A stretch of DNA of 64,000 bases from Fibrivirga algicola. Its GTDB lineage: Bacteria; Bacteroidota; Bacteroidia; Cytophagales; Spirosomataceae. The DNA lies in the NCBI RefSeq assembly GCF_011742925.1, contig NZ_WAEL01000005.1, forward strand, positions 124,001 to 188,000, in the 5' to 3' direction. A model generated the notes under the pieces. That model did not search any database and was not told the origin of the DNA. It saw only the letters and a list, made by a program, of their open reading frames with translations. Of this stretch, positions 51,078 to 59,155 are shown piece after piece. Both the position numbers and the translations under genes were made by a program. Positions within the stretch are counted from its first letter, which is position 1; every line of letters starts with the position of its first letter.

Positions 51078-51118
51078 ATAAGGTTTTTGTTGATTTTGTC
51101 AGGTGGCTGTTAAACGGT

Positions 51119-51149
51119 CGAAAATACATATTGTATAGGCTTCGTACAA
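51119..51149 (-). promoter_or_regulatory. Promoter of the TonB-dependent receptor
   Basis: On the minus strand TTG, 20 bases, then TATTTTCG, which matches the Bacteroidota form with one mismatch in the -7 box. It lies 42-72 bp before the start codon. Confidence 0.6.
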
Positions 51150-51383
51150 TTTTATATAAGAATCATTACCTATTTAACATATAGCGTTCGTTTAATTGAC
51201 TAGTAAACAATCAGTTACAAAACAGGTAATAATTGGTTGGCTATCTATAAGTCAGGCTGTTATCAGGTAAAATTGCGTTGATAACTGGCTAATAACTAGA
51301 TTGGAGGGGGTGCTAACCTTTTTGTTGTGTCATAAAAATTATAGCGTAGGCTAAGATTTGAGGTCGTCGGTTCTGCTTTGACT

Positions 51384-51391
51384 TACCTTTG
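51384..51391 (+). promoter_or_regulatory. Candidate -7 element of manC
   Basis: TACCTTTG matches TAnnTTTG exactly, 20 bp before the manC start. The nearest TTTG upstream is 23 bases away, slightly longer than the usual spacer. Confidence 0.5.
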
Positions 51392-51410
51392 CGCGAACAT
51401 CTATTTTACT

Positions 51411-52493
51411 ATGAATCATACATATGTTGTTATAATGGCGGGGGGCGTTGGTACACGCTTCTGGCCATTCAGCCGTACCAGTTATCCGAAGCAATTTCAT
51501 GACGTGCTGGGTACAGGGCGCACGTTGCTCCAGCAGACCGCCGATCGATTTGACGGGATTTGCCCACCTAGTAATATCTATATTGTAACGAGCGATAAAT
51601 ACAAGGATCTATGCCAGCAGCAGTTGCCTCAATTGGCCGATGACCAAATCCTCTGCGAGCCTGTAGCCCGTAACACCGCCCCCTGTATTGCCTACGCCTG
51701 TTATAAAATTGCGCAGCGCGACCCGGAGGCAACGGTTATTGTAGCCCCTGCTGATCACATTATTCTAAAAGAAGAGGCCTTCCGCGACACCATTCGTACG
51801 GCCCTGGCCGCTACCGAAAATAAAGACGTACTGGTTACACTGGGTATTCAGCCAAGCCGTCCCGATACGGGCTACGGATACATTCAGTACCTGGCCGAGT
51901 CGGTCGATGGCTCGGAGGGAAATGTAAAGAAGGTGAAAACCTTTACCGAGAAGCCCCATCTCGAACTTGCCAAACAGTTTGTCGAAAGCGGAGAGTTTGT
52001 CTGGAATGCCGGTATTTTCGTCTGGAATGTACAGGCTATCCGCAAAGCATTCGAGCAGTTTCTGCCCGAAACCGCCGAAATATTCGCCGAAGGCGATGAG
52101 GCTTATTACAGTGACCGCGAATCGGGGTTCGTTAATAAAGCCTACTCGCTTTGCAAAAGCATATCGATCGATAACGGTGTAATGGAAAAGGCCGACAATG
52201 TGTATGTAGTTCTGAGCGACTTCGGCTGGTCGGATTTGGGTACGTGGAAATCACTTTATGAGGTATCAGATAAGGCCGAAAACCTGAACGTAGTTGATGG
52301 GCATATCCTGTTGTACGATACGAAGAACTGCATCATTAAAACGCCTAAAGACCGCCTGGTGGTAGTAAATGGCCTCGACGGGTATATTGTGGCCGAGTAC
52401 GACAATGTGCTGATGATTTGCCGGAAAGACGAAGAACAGAAAGTAAAAGAATTTGTGGCCGACGCCAAAGAACGCGGCAATGAGTTTGTGTAG
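51411..52493 (+). CDS. manC: Mannose-1-phosphate guanylyltransferase
   Basis: ManC makes GDP-mannose from mannose 1-phosphate and GTP for surface glycans. From the ATG at 51411 the product has 360 residues and opens with the nucleotidyltransferase motif VVIMAGGVGTRFWPFSRTSYPKQF. Other blocks are CEPVARNTAPCIAYA, IVAPADHIIL, FTEKPHLELA, WNAGIFVW and LSDFGWSDLGTWKSLYE. It lacks the C-terminal isomerase domain of bifunctional AlgA-type enzymes. Eleven residues upstream of this ATG are in frame but overlap the -7 box, so they are rejected. A terminator-like hairpin follows and overlaps the next gene's start. Confidence 0.93.
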   Translation: MNHTYVVIMAGGVGTRFWPFSRTSYPKQFHDVLGTGRTLLQQTADRFDGICPPSNIYIVTSDKYKDLCQQQLPQLADDQILCEPVARNTAPCIAYACYKIAQRDPEATVIVAPADHIILKEEAFRDTIRTALAATENKDVLVTLGIQPSRPDTGYGYIQYLAESVDGSEGNVKKVKTFTEKPHLELAKQFVESGEFVWNAGIFVWNVQAIRKAFEQFLPETAEIFAEGDEAYYSDRESGFVNKAYSLCKSISIDNGVMEKADNVYVVLSDFGWSDLGTWKSLYEVSDKAENLNVVDGHILLYDTKNCIIKTPKDRLVVVNGLDGYIVAEYDNVLMICRKDEEQKVKEFVADAKERGNEFV

Positions 52494-52521
52494 CCGTAGA
52501 TTGGCTGAAAGATTTTAGATG

Positions 52522-52569
52522 AAAAGGGCGTTATTGAGTAACCAGGTTGGTTATCAATGGCGCCCTTTC
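52522..52569 (+). terminator. Hairpin after manC that contains the next gene's start codon
   Basis: AAAGGGCG-TTATTGAGTAACC pairs with GGTTATCAATGGCGCCCTTT, with one bulge and a mismatch, and a T-rich end. The ATG at 52557 of the metallopeptidase lies inside the right arm, so the structure may terminate manC transcripts and also hide a translation start. Confidence 0.6.
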
Positions 52570-53255
52570 TATGTTTGGCCAGCCTGATACTGTGCTTACT
52601 CTGTCCAACTCACGTTATGGCGATTCATAATCCTACTGCTCAGATGAACGACATCTCGCCCGAACTGGCTGGGTTTCGGACAAACAAGCATATCCCAGCA
52701 ATCATTGAAAAGAACGTACTGACGGCCCTTTCTTTTTACCCTGCCTTAAAGGACGTACCCATCCGGTTTGTCTTTAAGCAATCCATTAAGTCGTCGGTGA
52801 TGCAGGCGCAGCCGGTTTTTGAGTCGTTGCTGAGCAGTCGAAAAAGCCGGTCGTACCGAATCAACATCAGCGCACTATTCAAACTGACGCATACAGCCGT
52901 GCCGATTCACCAACTTCCCGACTCCATTATGATTGGTTGGATTGGGCATGAACTGGGCCACATCATGGATTACGAAAGCCGGAGTAATCTGGGTTTGGTC
53001 GGCTTTGGTGTCTCTTACGTCTTGTCGGCGGCGTACGTGAAAAAGGTAGAGCGCATCGCCGATGCATACGCGGTAGAACATGGCCTGGGTACGTACCTGG
53101 TGGAAACGAAACGGTTTATTCTGGACCATGCCGAACTGCCGCAGACCTACAAAGACAAGATTGCCCGGCTGTATGTGTCGCCAGAGGAGATTGTGGAGCA
53201 GGTGAAGCTACTGGAAGAGCAGAAATTGGCGGCGCAGAAAAAAGCGCTAGGATAA
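52557..53255 (+). CDS. Exported zinc metallopeptidase (HExxH)
   Basis: This is a predicted zinc-dependent peptidase of 232 residues. The N-terminus MAPFLCLASLILCLLCPTHV is a hydrophobic signal sequence. The zinc site is HELGH at residues 131-135 with a downstream ERIADAYAVEHG, where Glu165 and Asp169 fit the third ligand of an M48-like or gluzincin arrangement. There are no further membrane helices. The C-terminus is a charged helix. The first codons lie in the right arm of a terminator-like hairpin, and no earlier in-frame start exists because a TAA precedes it at 52539. The 3' end overlaps the convergent GH3 gene by nine bases. The substrate is unknown. Confidence 0.85.
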   Translation: MAPFLCLASLILCLLCPTHVMAIHNPTAQMNDISPELAGFRTNKHIPAIIEKNVLTALSFYPALKDVPIRFVFKQSIKSSVMQAQPVFESLLSSRKSRSYRINISALFKLTHTAVPIHQLPDSIMIGWIGHELGHIMDYESRSNLGLVGFGVSYVLSAAYVKKVERIADAYAVEHGLGTYLVETKRFILDHAELPQTYKDKIARLYVSPEEIVEQVKLLEEQKLAAQKKALG

Positions 53256-54767
53256 CCCTTTCACGTACTCGTCGAACGCAAGAAAATCATCCTCTTTCAT
53301 TACCCTTGGAATCTTGGTTTGCCCACCCAGTTTCTTAAAGTCTTCGCTCCAGCGGTAAAAATGCTCGACCGGAATCACATCGGCTTCTACGCCTTTCAGC
53401 GATTTACTGCGCGCCACTTTGTAGTTCTTGTTTGAATCGGACAGGGCATTGTCCAGTGAGGTCGCCAATGCCTGCCCGTCGACTACCTTATTGGCACCAA
53501 CGACCCATTTGTTGATATATTCGCCGTTTTTTCGGATCGCCGACACTACGAACTCCTTGATCTCGATGTCGAACTGCTGCTGCATGGTTTGCATGGCGGC
53601 GTTCATCTGATGAACCGATAGTTGCTCACCAACCACGTTGAGGAAGTGCTTGGTGCGGCCCGTAATCTTGATCTCGGCGCGCTGCTTGTCAGTAATCATC
53701 ACGGTGTCGCCGATCATGTACCGCCACGCACCCGAAACGGTTGAAATCAAGAGCACATAGTCGACGTTTTCGTCGGCCTGTTCCAGCGAAAGCACAGTGG
53801 CGTCTTGCCTAACCCGTCCTTCGTCATCCATATTCTCATCGACAAAGGGGACGAATTCGAAGAAGATACCATTGTCGACAATCAACGCCATTGACGAGGT
53901 ATCGGGCCGTTTTTGCGTTGCCAGATACCCCTCCGAGGTTAGGTACGTATCGATGTAGGTCAGGGGTTTGGCCAGCAGCGTTTCCAGGCTTTTGCGGTAC
54001 GGATCGAGGGCTACACCCCCCGACGTATACACCTGCAGATTAGGCCAGATATCGTGAATTGTGTTCAGCCGATTATGGGCGATCACTTCTTTCAGCATCA
54101 TCTCAATCCAGGATGGAATACCACTTAGGCTGCCAATGTCCCACTGGGGTGCTTCCCGGGCAATTCGCTGCACCCGCTCATCCCAATCCGTAATGGACGC
54201 GATCTCGACTCCGGGTTTGTAGTAGCCTCTGAACCAAGCAGGTATGTTCGCCGCGCTGATACCGCTGATTTCACCTTCCTGGTGGTCATCTTTCTCAATC
54301 AGGCTTACGCTACTGCCCAGCATCATGATCTGTTTCTCGAAGAAATCGGCGGGGAGGTCGAAGTTTTTCAGGCTCATGACCTGCTGAATGCCCGATTTGC
54401 GGATCGAGTCGAGCATATCATCGGTTACCGGAATTGACTTGCTGGTGCTGGTTGTACCGCTGCTAAGGGCGAAATACGACTGCCCGCCCGGCCAGGTCAC
54501 ATTCTGATGCCCGTCGAGCAGGTAGTGCCACCAGTCGGCGTAGAGTTTATCATAATCATGGATCGGTACGTGTTGCTGAAAAGCGGCAACCGGGTCCGGG
54601 GTGGCAAGCAGATCGCTGAAATTATGCTTCTTGCCGAATGCCGTAAGTCTGGCTTTGGTGAGCAGGTTTCGTAACACCTCGCGCTGGGCTTTCGCCGGTT
54701 CGGGTTCTGAGGTAACAAAACCATATACATCAATCGCTTTTTTGAGTAGCTCACCAAATACTGCCAT
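53247..54767 (-). CDS. GH3 auxin-responsive promoter family protein
   Basis: GH3 proteins belong to the acyl-adenylate superfamily; plant members conjugate amino acids to auxin or jasmonate, while bacterial roles are mostly unknown. The 506-residue product (ATG at 54767) has the P-loop-like motif SYFALSSGTTSTSKSIPVT, then SGIPSWIEMML, LQVYTSGGVALDPY, LTYIDTYLTSEGYLA, DYVLLISTVSGAWRYMIGDTV and ITGRTKHFLNVVGEQLS, all typical. An in-frame TTG four codons upstream is less likely. It converges on the metallopeptidase gene with a nine-base tail overlap. It has no secretion signal, so it acts in the cytoplasm. Confidence 0.92.
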   Translation of the reverse strand: MAVFGELLKKAIDVYGFVTSEPEPAKAQREVLRNLLTKARLTAFGKKHNFSDLLATPDPVAAFQQHVPIHDYDKLYADWWHYLLDGHQNVTWPGGQSYFALSSGTTSTSKSIPVTDDMLDSIRKSGIQQVMSLKNFDLPADFFEKQIMMLGSSVSLIEKDDHQEGEISGISAANIPAWFRGYYKPGVEIASITDWDERVQRIAREAPQWDIGSLSGIPSWIEMMLKEVIAHNRLNTIHDIWPNLQVYTSGGVALDPYRKSLETLLAKPLTYIDTYLTSEGYLATQKRPDTSSMALIVDNGIFFEFVPFVDENMDDEGRVRQDATVLSLEQADENVDYVLLISTVSGAWRYMIGDTVMITDKQRAEIKITGRTKHFLNVVGEQLSVHQMNAAMQTMQQQFDIEIKEFVVSAIRKNGEYINKWVVGANKVVDGQALATSLDNALSDSNKNYKVARSKSLKGVEADVIPVEHFYRWSEDFKKLGGQTKIPRVMKEDDFLAFDEYVKGLS

Positions 54768-54822
54768 CGGTCTGTTCAACTAGTTGTTCTATTGGCTAAC
54801 CAGTTCCGTCAGGCATTGTTGA

Positions 54823-55083
54823 TTATTGTTTGTGTAGGGGGGCGGCAGGAGGGGGCGGCACTGCAAGGGCATGACGAAGCGTGCTTAGAAAGTAGTTTTT
54901 CAACTCACCAACATCAGTCATGATAACTTCCCGCTCTTCGTCGGGATCAGTACCGTTGAGTTTCGCGATGATTGCCGTCTGTACTTCGAGCGTGACGTGC
55001 ACCTTGGCGTGAATGTCACTTAAGGTGTTTAGCAACTCTGCAATAAGCTTATCGGTTACCAGGGATGGTTGTTCGTTGGTCAT
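54823..55083 (-). CDS. Small hypothetical protein (86 aa)
   Basis: This is an unrecognised 86-residue protein. From the ATG at 55083 it begins MTNEQPSLVTDKLIAEL and is helical (LNTLSDIHAKVHVTLEVQTAII), with an acidic middle (NGTDPDEEREVIM) and a Pro-rich end (AVPPPPAAPLHKQ). A longer frame starts at 55131 but adds 16 residues with no clear signal. It is 55 bp upstream of the GH3 gene on the same strand and might share its transcript. Regular codon use and a plausible helical fold support a real gene. No function is proposed. Confidence 0.55.
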   Translation of the reverse strand: MTNEQPSLVTDKLIAELLNTLSDIHAKVHVTLEVQTAIIAKLNGTDPDEEREVIMTDVGELKNYFLSTLRHALAVPPPPAAPLHKQ

Positions 55084-55169
55084 GTAGATTGTTTTCAGGT
55101 AGCGAGTCCAATTGGTAACACTACTCGCCACCGATTAGATACAGACACGCAATGAAATCAAGGTACGGT

Positions 55170-55370
55170 TTATAACCGAGTTTTGTACCGTTTTCGGCGT
55201 TGACGACGGCGGTAGAGACGGCGGTAGTTGGGGCTGCGGGCTAGTTTAAGCTTGAGTCGCACAACTTTTACCCGAATCGATAACCGGTCTTTCAGGTAAA
55301 TTAAACAAGCAACAGGTTCCCGCCGGACGAAAAAGAGCAGGCGAATAAATCGACGTATTAAAACAGGCAT
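55170..55370 (-). CDS. Small strongly basic hypothetical protein (66 aa)
   Basis: This open frame of 66 residues (ATG at 55370) codes for a very basic peptide: MPVLIRRFIRLLFFVRREP, then a region rich in Arg, Lys and Leu, ending RRLYRRRQRRKRYKTRL. Arg plus Lys make up about a third of the protein. It could be a nucleic-acid-binding or membrane-active peptide, or a chance frame. It stands alone between the 86-aa gene and msrA. I give it modest weight. Confidence 0.35.
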   Translation of the reverse strand: MPVLIRRFIRLLFFVRREPVACLIYLKDRLSIRVKVVRLKLKLARSPNYRRLYRRRQRRKRYKTRL

Positions 55371-55525
55371 GGTGAGGTGTGTTGAGTAAACAACACGATG
55401 CCAGATTGCCCGTTTGGGTAACTATCTAAGTTTGTAGGCTTATTTCCTGAGCGGTAGTAAGTTAGATGAACTACGCTAAGTACGGTTATTTTTGGTTACA
55501 TATTACCTTGGCCGACCTGCAAAAG

Positions 55526-55554
55526 AAAGGGCCCCAGTTCCTGGAGCCCTTTCT
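55526..55554 (-). terminator. Terminator of msrA
   Basis: AAAGGGC and GCCCTTT form the stem with CCAG/CTGG continuing inside and one mismatch, 21 bp beyond the msrA stop. A T run follows on the minus strand. Confidence 0.75.
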
Positions 55555-55574
55555 TTATTATAACGATGTGTCAA

Positions 55575-56300
55575 TTAATGTACACCATCGGCTTTCAACT
55601 TTTCTTTAAATACTTTCCGAAACTTGTCGAGTTTGGGGGCGATCACAAACGCGCAATAGCCTTGCTCGGGGTTCTGGGCGAAGTAATTCTGGTGGTAGGC
55701 CTCGGCTTCGTAGAATGTAGTGGCCGGGCTGATTTCGGTAACGATCGGCTTAGGATACGCGCCCGACTTGTCGAGCTCGGCTTTGGCCGTTTCGGCCAGG
55801 CGCTTTTGCTCGTCGTTGTGGTAGAAAACCACCGAGCGATATTGGGTGCCCACGTCGGCGCCCTGCCGGTTCAGGCTGGTTGGGTCGTGGCTCCGGAAGA
55901 ACGCTTCAAGGAGTTCGGCGTAGGTTACCTTGGTGGGGTCGTAGGTCACCTCTACGCATTCAGCATGGCCGGTTGTGCCTTCGCACACCTGCTTATAGGT
56001 GGGATTTTTCACCTGACCACCTTCGTAGCCTGACACCGCCGCCTGCACCCCGTCGAGGGTTTCAAACATAGCTTCCGTACACCAGAAGCAACCAGTGCCA
56101 AACGTCGCTTTTTCGTACTGAGAAGCGACCAGGCCGTTCGTTGATGTGTTTTGAGGATTCATTTGTTGCTTTTTTACAGATGTAGCCGATTGGGCAACCG
56201 CGGCAGGTAATGTCGCACAAACTCCGAAGGCTACCAACCAGGCAGTAAAAAACAGACTGATTCGAGCGGCAGTTCGGGAGGCTATTGGAGTCATAACCAT
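55575..56300 (-). CDS. msrA: Peptide-methionine (S)-S-oxide reductase MsrA (exported)
   Basis: MsrA reduces the S epimer of methionine sulfoxide in oxidised proteins. The catalytic motif is GTGCFWCTEAMF, followed by VSGYEGG, EGTTGHAECVEVTYDP, FRSHDPTSLNRQGADVGTQYRS and EAYHQNYFAQNPEQGYC. In front of this are about 60 residues with a hydrophobic signal (ISLFFTAWLVAFGVCATLPAAVA), so the enzyme should act in the periplasm. Two possible ATGs lie at 56300 and 56294. No MsrB domain is fused or adjacent. It is a single gene with its own terminator. Confidence 0.94.
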   Translation of the reverse strand: MVMTPIASRTAARISLFFTAWLVAFGVCATLPAAVAQSATSVKKQQMNPQNTSTNGLVASQYEKATFGTGCFWCTEAMFETLDGVQAAVSGYEGGQVKNPTYKQVCEGTTGHAECVEVTYDPTKVTYAELLEAFFRSHDPTSLNRQGADVGTQYRSVVFYHNDEQKRLAETAKAELDKSGAYPKPIVTEISPATTFYEAEAYHQNYFAQNPEQGYCAFVIAPKLDKFRKVFKEKLKADGVH

Positions 56301-56407
56301 TCGGGTTGTTTTACGGTTAGATTGCTTACTGGTAGAACAGGAGTAAGTACGTATAAGTTTGCTCTATCGATTGCGTTCACCTGGCCACCCTTTCCCCTCA
56401 TTCGCCA

Positions 56408-57286
56408 TTGAAATCTCATCACACTGACGACTTCCGTTACGACGGTTCCTCTAAATTTTCGGCTAAGAAGGCCGAGACAAAAATCGACGACTGGTACGCT
56501 GATGATACTGATTATGAGCTGCAACTTCGCAAGCAAGCCGCTGAAATAGACGAGTTGCAAACGCGCATGTATGCCGATAATCGGTATGGTATTATAGCTA
56601 TTTTTCAGGCAATGGATGCAGCAGGTAAAGACGGTACCATTCAGCATGTGTTTACCGGAGTTAACCCGATGGGCCTGCGCGTTTACTCGTTCAAGCGGCC
56701 CAGCGAGCAGGAACTGGATCACGACTGGCTATGGCGAACGTACCTGAACTTACCCGAACGCGGTACGATTGGCATCTTCAACCGGTCTTACTACGAAGAG
56801 GTATTGGTAGTGAAGGTGCATCCCGAGATTCTGACCGAGAGCCAGCGCATTCCCGCCGACTTGACGGATGACCTCGACAAGGTCTGGAAACATCGCTACA
56901 CCGCTATCACCGACATGGAGAAACACCTGGCCCGTAACGGCTTTCCAACGATTAAGTTCTTTCTAAACGTGTCGAAGAAGGAGCAGGCCGAACGGTTGAT
57001 AGCACGCATTGAAGATCCAGAGAAAAATTGGAAGTTTGAGGAGCAGGATGTCGCCGAACGTGAGTTTTGGGACGATTATCAGGATGCTTTTGAAGTGGCC
57101 ATCAATGAAACGGCGACCAAAAATGCCCCTTGGTACGTGATTCCTGCCGACGATAAGAAGAACATGCGCCTTATTGTTGGTCGTATTTTGATAGACGAGT
57201 TGAAGAAGCTGAAGATAGGTGATGTGAAGCCTGATGAAGAACGCTTCGCCAAGCTTCAGAAGCTAATTCCGAAACTGAAGGAATAA
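56408..57286 (+). CDS. Polyphosphate:nucleotide phosphotransferase, PPK2 family (copy 1)
   Basis: PPK2 kinases move phosphate from polyphosphate to nucleotides. The 292-residue product has the Walker A site FQAMDAAGKDGTIQHVF (Asp70, Lys74) and the Walker B/lid block IGIFNRSYYEEVLVV at about residues 121-135, plus VKVHPE and ERLIARIEDPEKNWKF. These short blocks and the length resemble class III PPK2 enzymes that act on AMP and ADP. The start is a TTG at 56408. It is supported because the protein then aligns without a gap to copy 2 at 59156 from residue 1 (FRYDG against FRFDG). It converges on an FAD oxidoreductase across a perfect terminator. Confidence 0.93.
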   Translation: MKSHHTDDFRYDGSSKFSAKKAETKIDDWYADDTDYELQLRKQAAEIDELQTRMYADNRYGIIAIFQAMDAAGKDGTIQHVFTGVNPMGLRVYSFKRPSEQELDHDWLWRTYLNLPERGTIGIFNRSYYEEVLVVKVHPEILTESQRIPADLTDDLDKVWKHRYTAITDMEKHLARNGFPTIKFFLNVSKKEQAERLIARIEDPEKNWKFEEQDVAEREFWDDYQDAFEVAINETATKNAPWYVIPADDKKNMRLIVGRILIDELKKLKIGDVKPDEERFAKLQKLIPKLKE

Positions 57287-57287
57287 G

Positions 57288-57344
57288 AATGGAGGGGGTT
57301 GCTTTCGCCAATATCCTGCTTGTGCGAAAGCAACCCCCTCCATT
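57288..57344. terminator. Bidirectional terminator between PPK2 copy 1 and the FAD oxidoreductase
   Basis: A perfect 21-bp stem (arms 57288-57308 and 57324-57344, 15-nt loop) fills the whole gap between the two stop codons. Confidence 0.88.
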
Positions 57345-58919
57345 CTACGATCCTAGGCCCAGGTTGCGTTGCCAGTAAGGGGTAACAAACAGGTTGTGAG
57401 GGTCCATTTGCTGGCGGAGCGCCATAAACTGTTCCCAACGGGGGTACTGGCTACGCAGGTACGTTGTGCCCTGTGGACCGTTCGGGTCGGGCAGGTACTT
57501 GCCCCAATGGGGACGGAAGTCGAACCCAGCGGCGGGCAGTGCTGTCCAGAACCGGTTGTAATAGTCGACAGGGTTCTCTTCGTTGAGACCAAACCAAAAT
57601 ACGTCGATGCGAAACACGTCTGTTTTATAGGCAGGGCTCAACCAGAAATTGCTGGCTTTCGCGGCGTACAGTTCGGCCGAGAAGATACCCGCGTTTTCGG
57701 GATCTTTGTAGAACGTACGCAGGAAGTTCATCGCCGCCTGCGTTTGGTCAATCGGAATCCAAAGCTCGGTAAACCAGACCGGAAACAGCTTGTCGCTCAT
57801 CTGGTTGTCCATGGGCAGTCCGTTCCACCAGGTATCTGAAAAAGCCTGATCCTCGCCGGTTGTTACAAAGAATCGTAAAATCATGCGGAGCATGCTGTCC
57901 TGGAGGGTTTCCAGTTTGGCAAGAATCTCTTTATAACTGGGGCTGTCGGTATCGAACCACAACGCAAATAGCTGGCCCAGAAAAAAGGGTAATCGGTCAA
58001 CTATCTCGAACAGTTTCCCCGCCAGCCATTCGGCAAATTCCTGGCTACCCACTATATAAGGCACCTCCAGATAAGGCTTTGGTACAAACGTCTGCCAGTT
58101 TTCCGACGCATCAGTTCGGCTGGCCTGCCAGATCACTATCTGTTGCTCAGCTGCCTGGGGCCACCACATCAGGCGCGTGTAGTCGGTGGCTTCCATAAAC
58201 CGTTGCAAGCTGGGTGTAGAGGCATTGCCCGGTCCAAAAAAATCGACGAGAGCACATTCATCCTGTTGAAACGTCTGCTCGCTGCCGCTGATATTGAACG
58301 CCGGAATGCACTGGTAGGTCGCCTCCACCACAATGCCCATCAGGCCCATGCTGGCAAAAGCCGCCCCGAAGAACGGATCATCGGGATTGTTGTCGGCGGG
58401 CCGTTCAAATAGTCGATCGGCTACGTCGGTTTCGCCGTAATACACCACCCGGACACTGCGCAGGGCATCTTCAAACGCAAACTTTGTTGAGCCGCCCGAC
58501 GAGCCGGTCGCCATGAAGCCGCCGATAGTCTGGTGCGTAATGCCGCCAAGGTCGGGCAATGCCCAGCCGGGGGGAGACTGGCGTCGTCCGTCTTTATCGA
58601 GGGGGTCGAGCTGGTAGCAGAGGGAGTTTTCGGTCGTTGATACGCCAGTTGGATCGAACGGGTCGAGGCCCAGGTGGCACCCTGCCTGCACGGTGACCAG
58701 CCCAGTCGTTTTGTCAAGGGAAACGGCATTCAGGTACGAGAGCATAATGTGCAGGCATCCTGCCGCGGTGGCCGTTTGGTCGGTAAGCGGAAACGAGTGG
58801 CCGGAGCCCCGCACGGAAACCGTCTGACTGCTTTGTTTAGCCTGCCGAAGCAGGTCCTTCACCTCATCGATCGAATGAGGTAAGTAGACTAACGTACCGT
58901 TTATAAGCTGTGTCTGCAT
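57345..58919 (-). CDS. FAD-binding oxidoreductase, aldonolactone-oxidase-like
   Basis: This is a VAO-family flavoenzyme of 524 residues from the ATG at 58919. The FAD loop is SVRGSGHSFP near residue 35, where the His is the usual covalent FAD attachment site, and GGITHQTIGGFMATGSSGG follows at about residue 130. The C-terminal DFRPHWGKYLP contains the HWGK motif of L-gulono- and D-arabinono-1,4-lactone oxidases. A signal peptide is absent. The frame runs 17 codons further upstream, but the ATG at 58919 fits the family. It lies between the two PPK2 genes, on the opposite strand. The substrate is probably a sugar or sugar lactone, which is inference. Confidence 0.9.
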   Translation of the reverse strand: MQTQLINGTLVYLPHSIDEVKDLLRQAKQSSQTVSVRGSGHSFPLTDQTATAAGCLHIMLSYLNAVSLDKTTGLVTVQAGCHLGLDPFDPTGVSTTENSLCYQLDPLDKDGRRQSPPGWALPDLGGITHQTIGGFMATGSSGGSTKFAFEDALRSVRVVYYGETDVADRLFERPADNNPDDPFFGAAFASMGLMGIVVEATYQCIPAFNISGSEQTFQQDECALVDFFGPGNASTPSLQRFMEATDYTRLMWWPQAAEQQIVIWQASRTDASENWQTFVPKPYLEVPYIVGSQEFAEWLAGKLFEIVDRLPFFLGQLFALWFDTDSPSYKEILAKLETLQDSMLRMILRFFVTTGEDQAFSDTWWNGLPMDNQMSDKLFPVWFTELWIPIDQTQAAMNFLRTFYKDPENAGIFSAELYAAKASNFWLSPAYKTDVFRIDVFWFGLNEENPVDYYNRFWTALPAAGFDFRPHWGKYLPDPNGPQGTTYLRSQYPRWEQFMALRQQMDPHNLFVTPYWQRNLGLGS

Positions 58920-59155
58920 GATTGATTGAAAACGAATAACGATGGGTAAAGTAAGGTAAATCAGCCGCATATACTGATATATTAATTAAGCGTTGCTGGC
59001 ACATGTCGCTGTCACGCCGGGAATAGCACAGGGCTTTCTAGTCACGGAAATCAGCGAAGGCAGCAGGCAAACAAATCAGTCAGGGTTTGGTTGAACAGGC
59101 AGGGTGTTCAGTACCGGCAACGAGCCATTTCAGCCCCCGTGTACTTACTCGACGC

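Larger units (their letters stand above)
51078..51410. other. Divergent spacer between the TonB receptor and manC
   Basis: These 333 bp are AT-rich and hold no gene. They carry the receptor promoter at 51119-51149 and a -7-like box for manC at 51384-51391. No repeated operator half-sites stand out. Confidence 0.5.
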
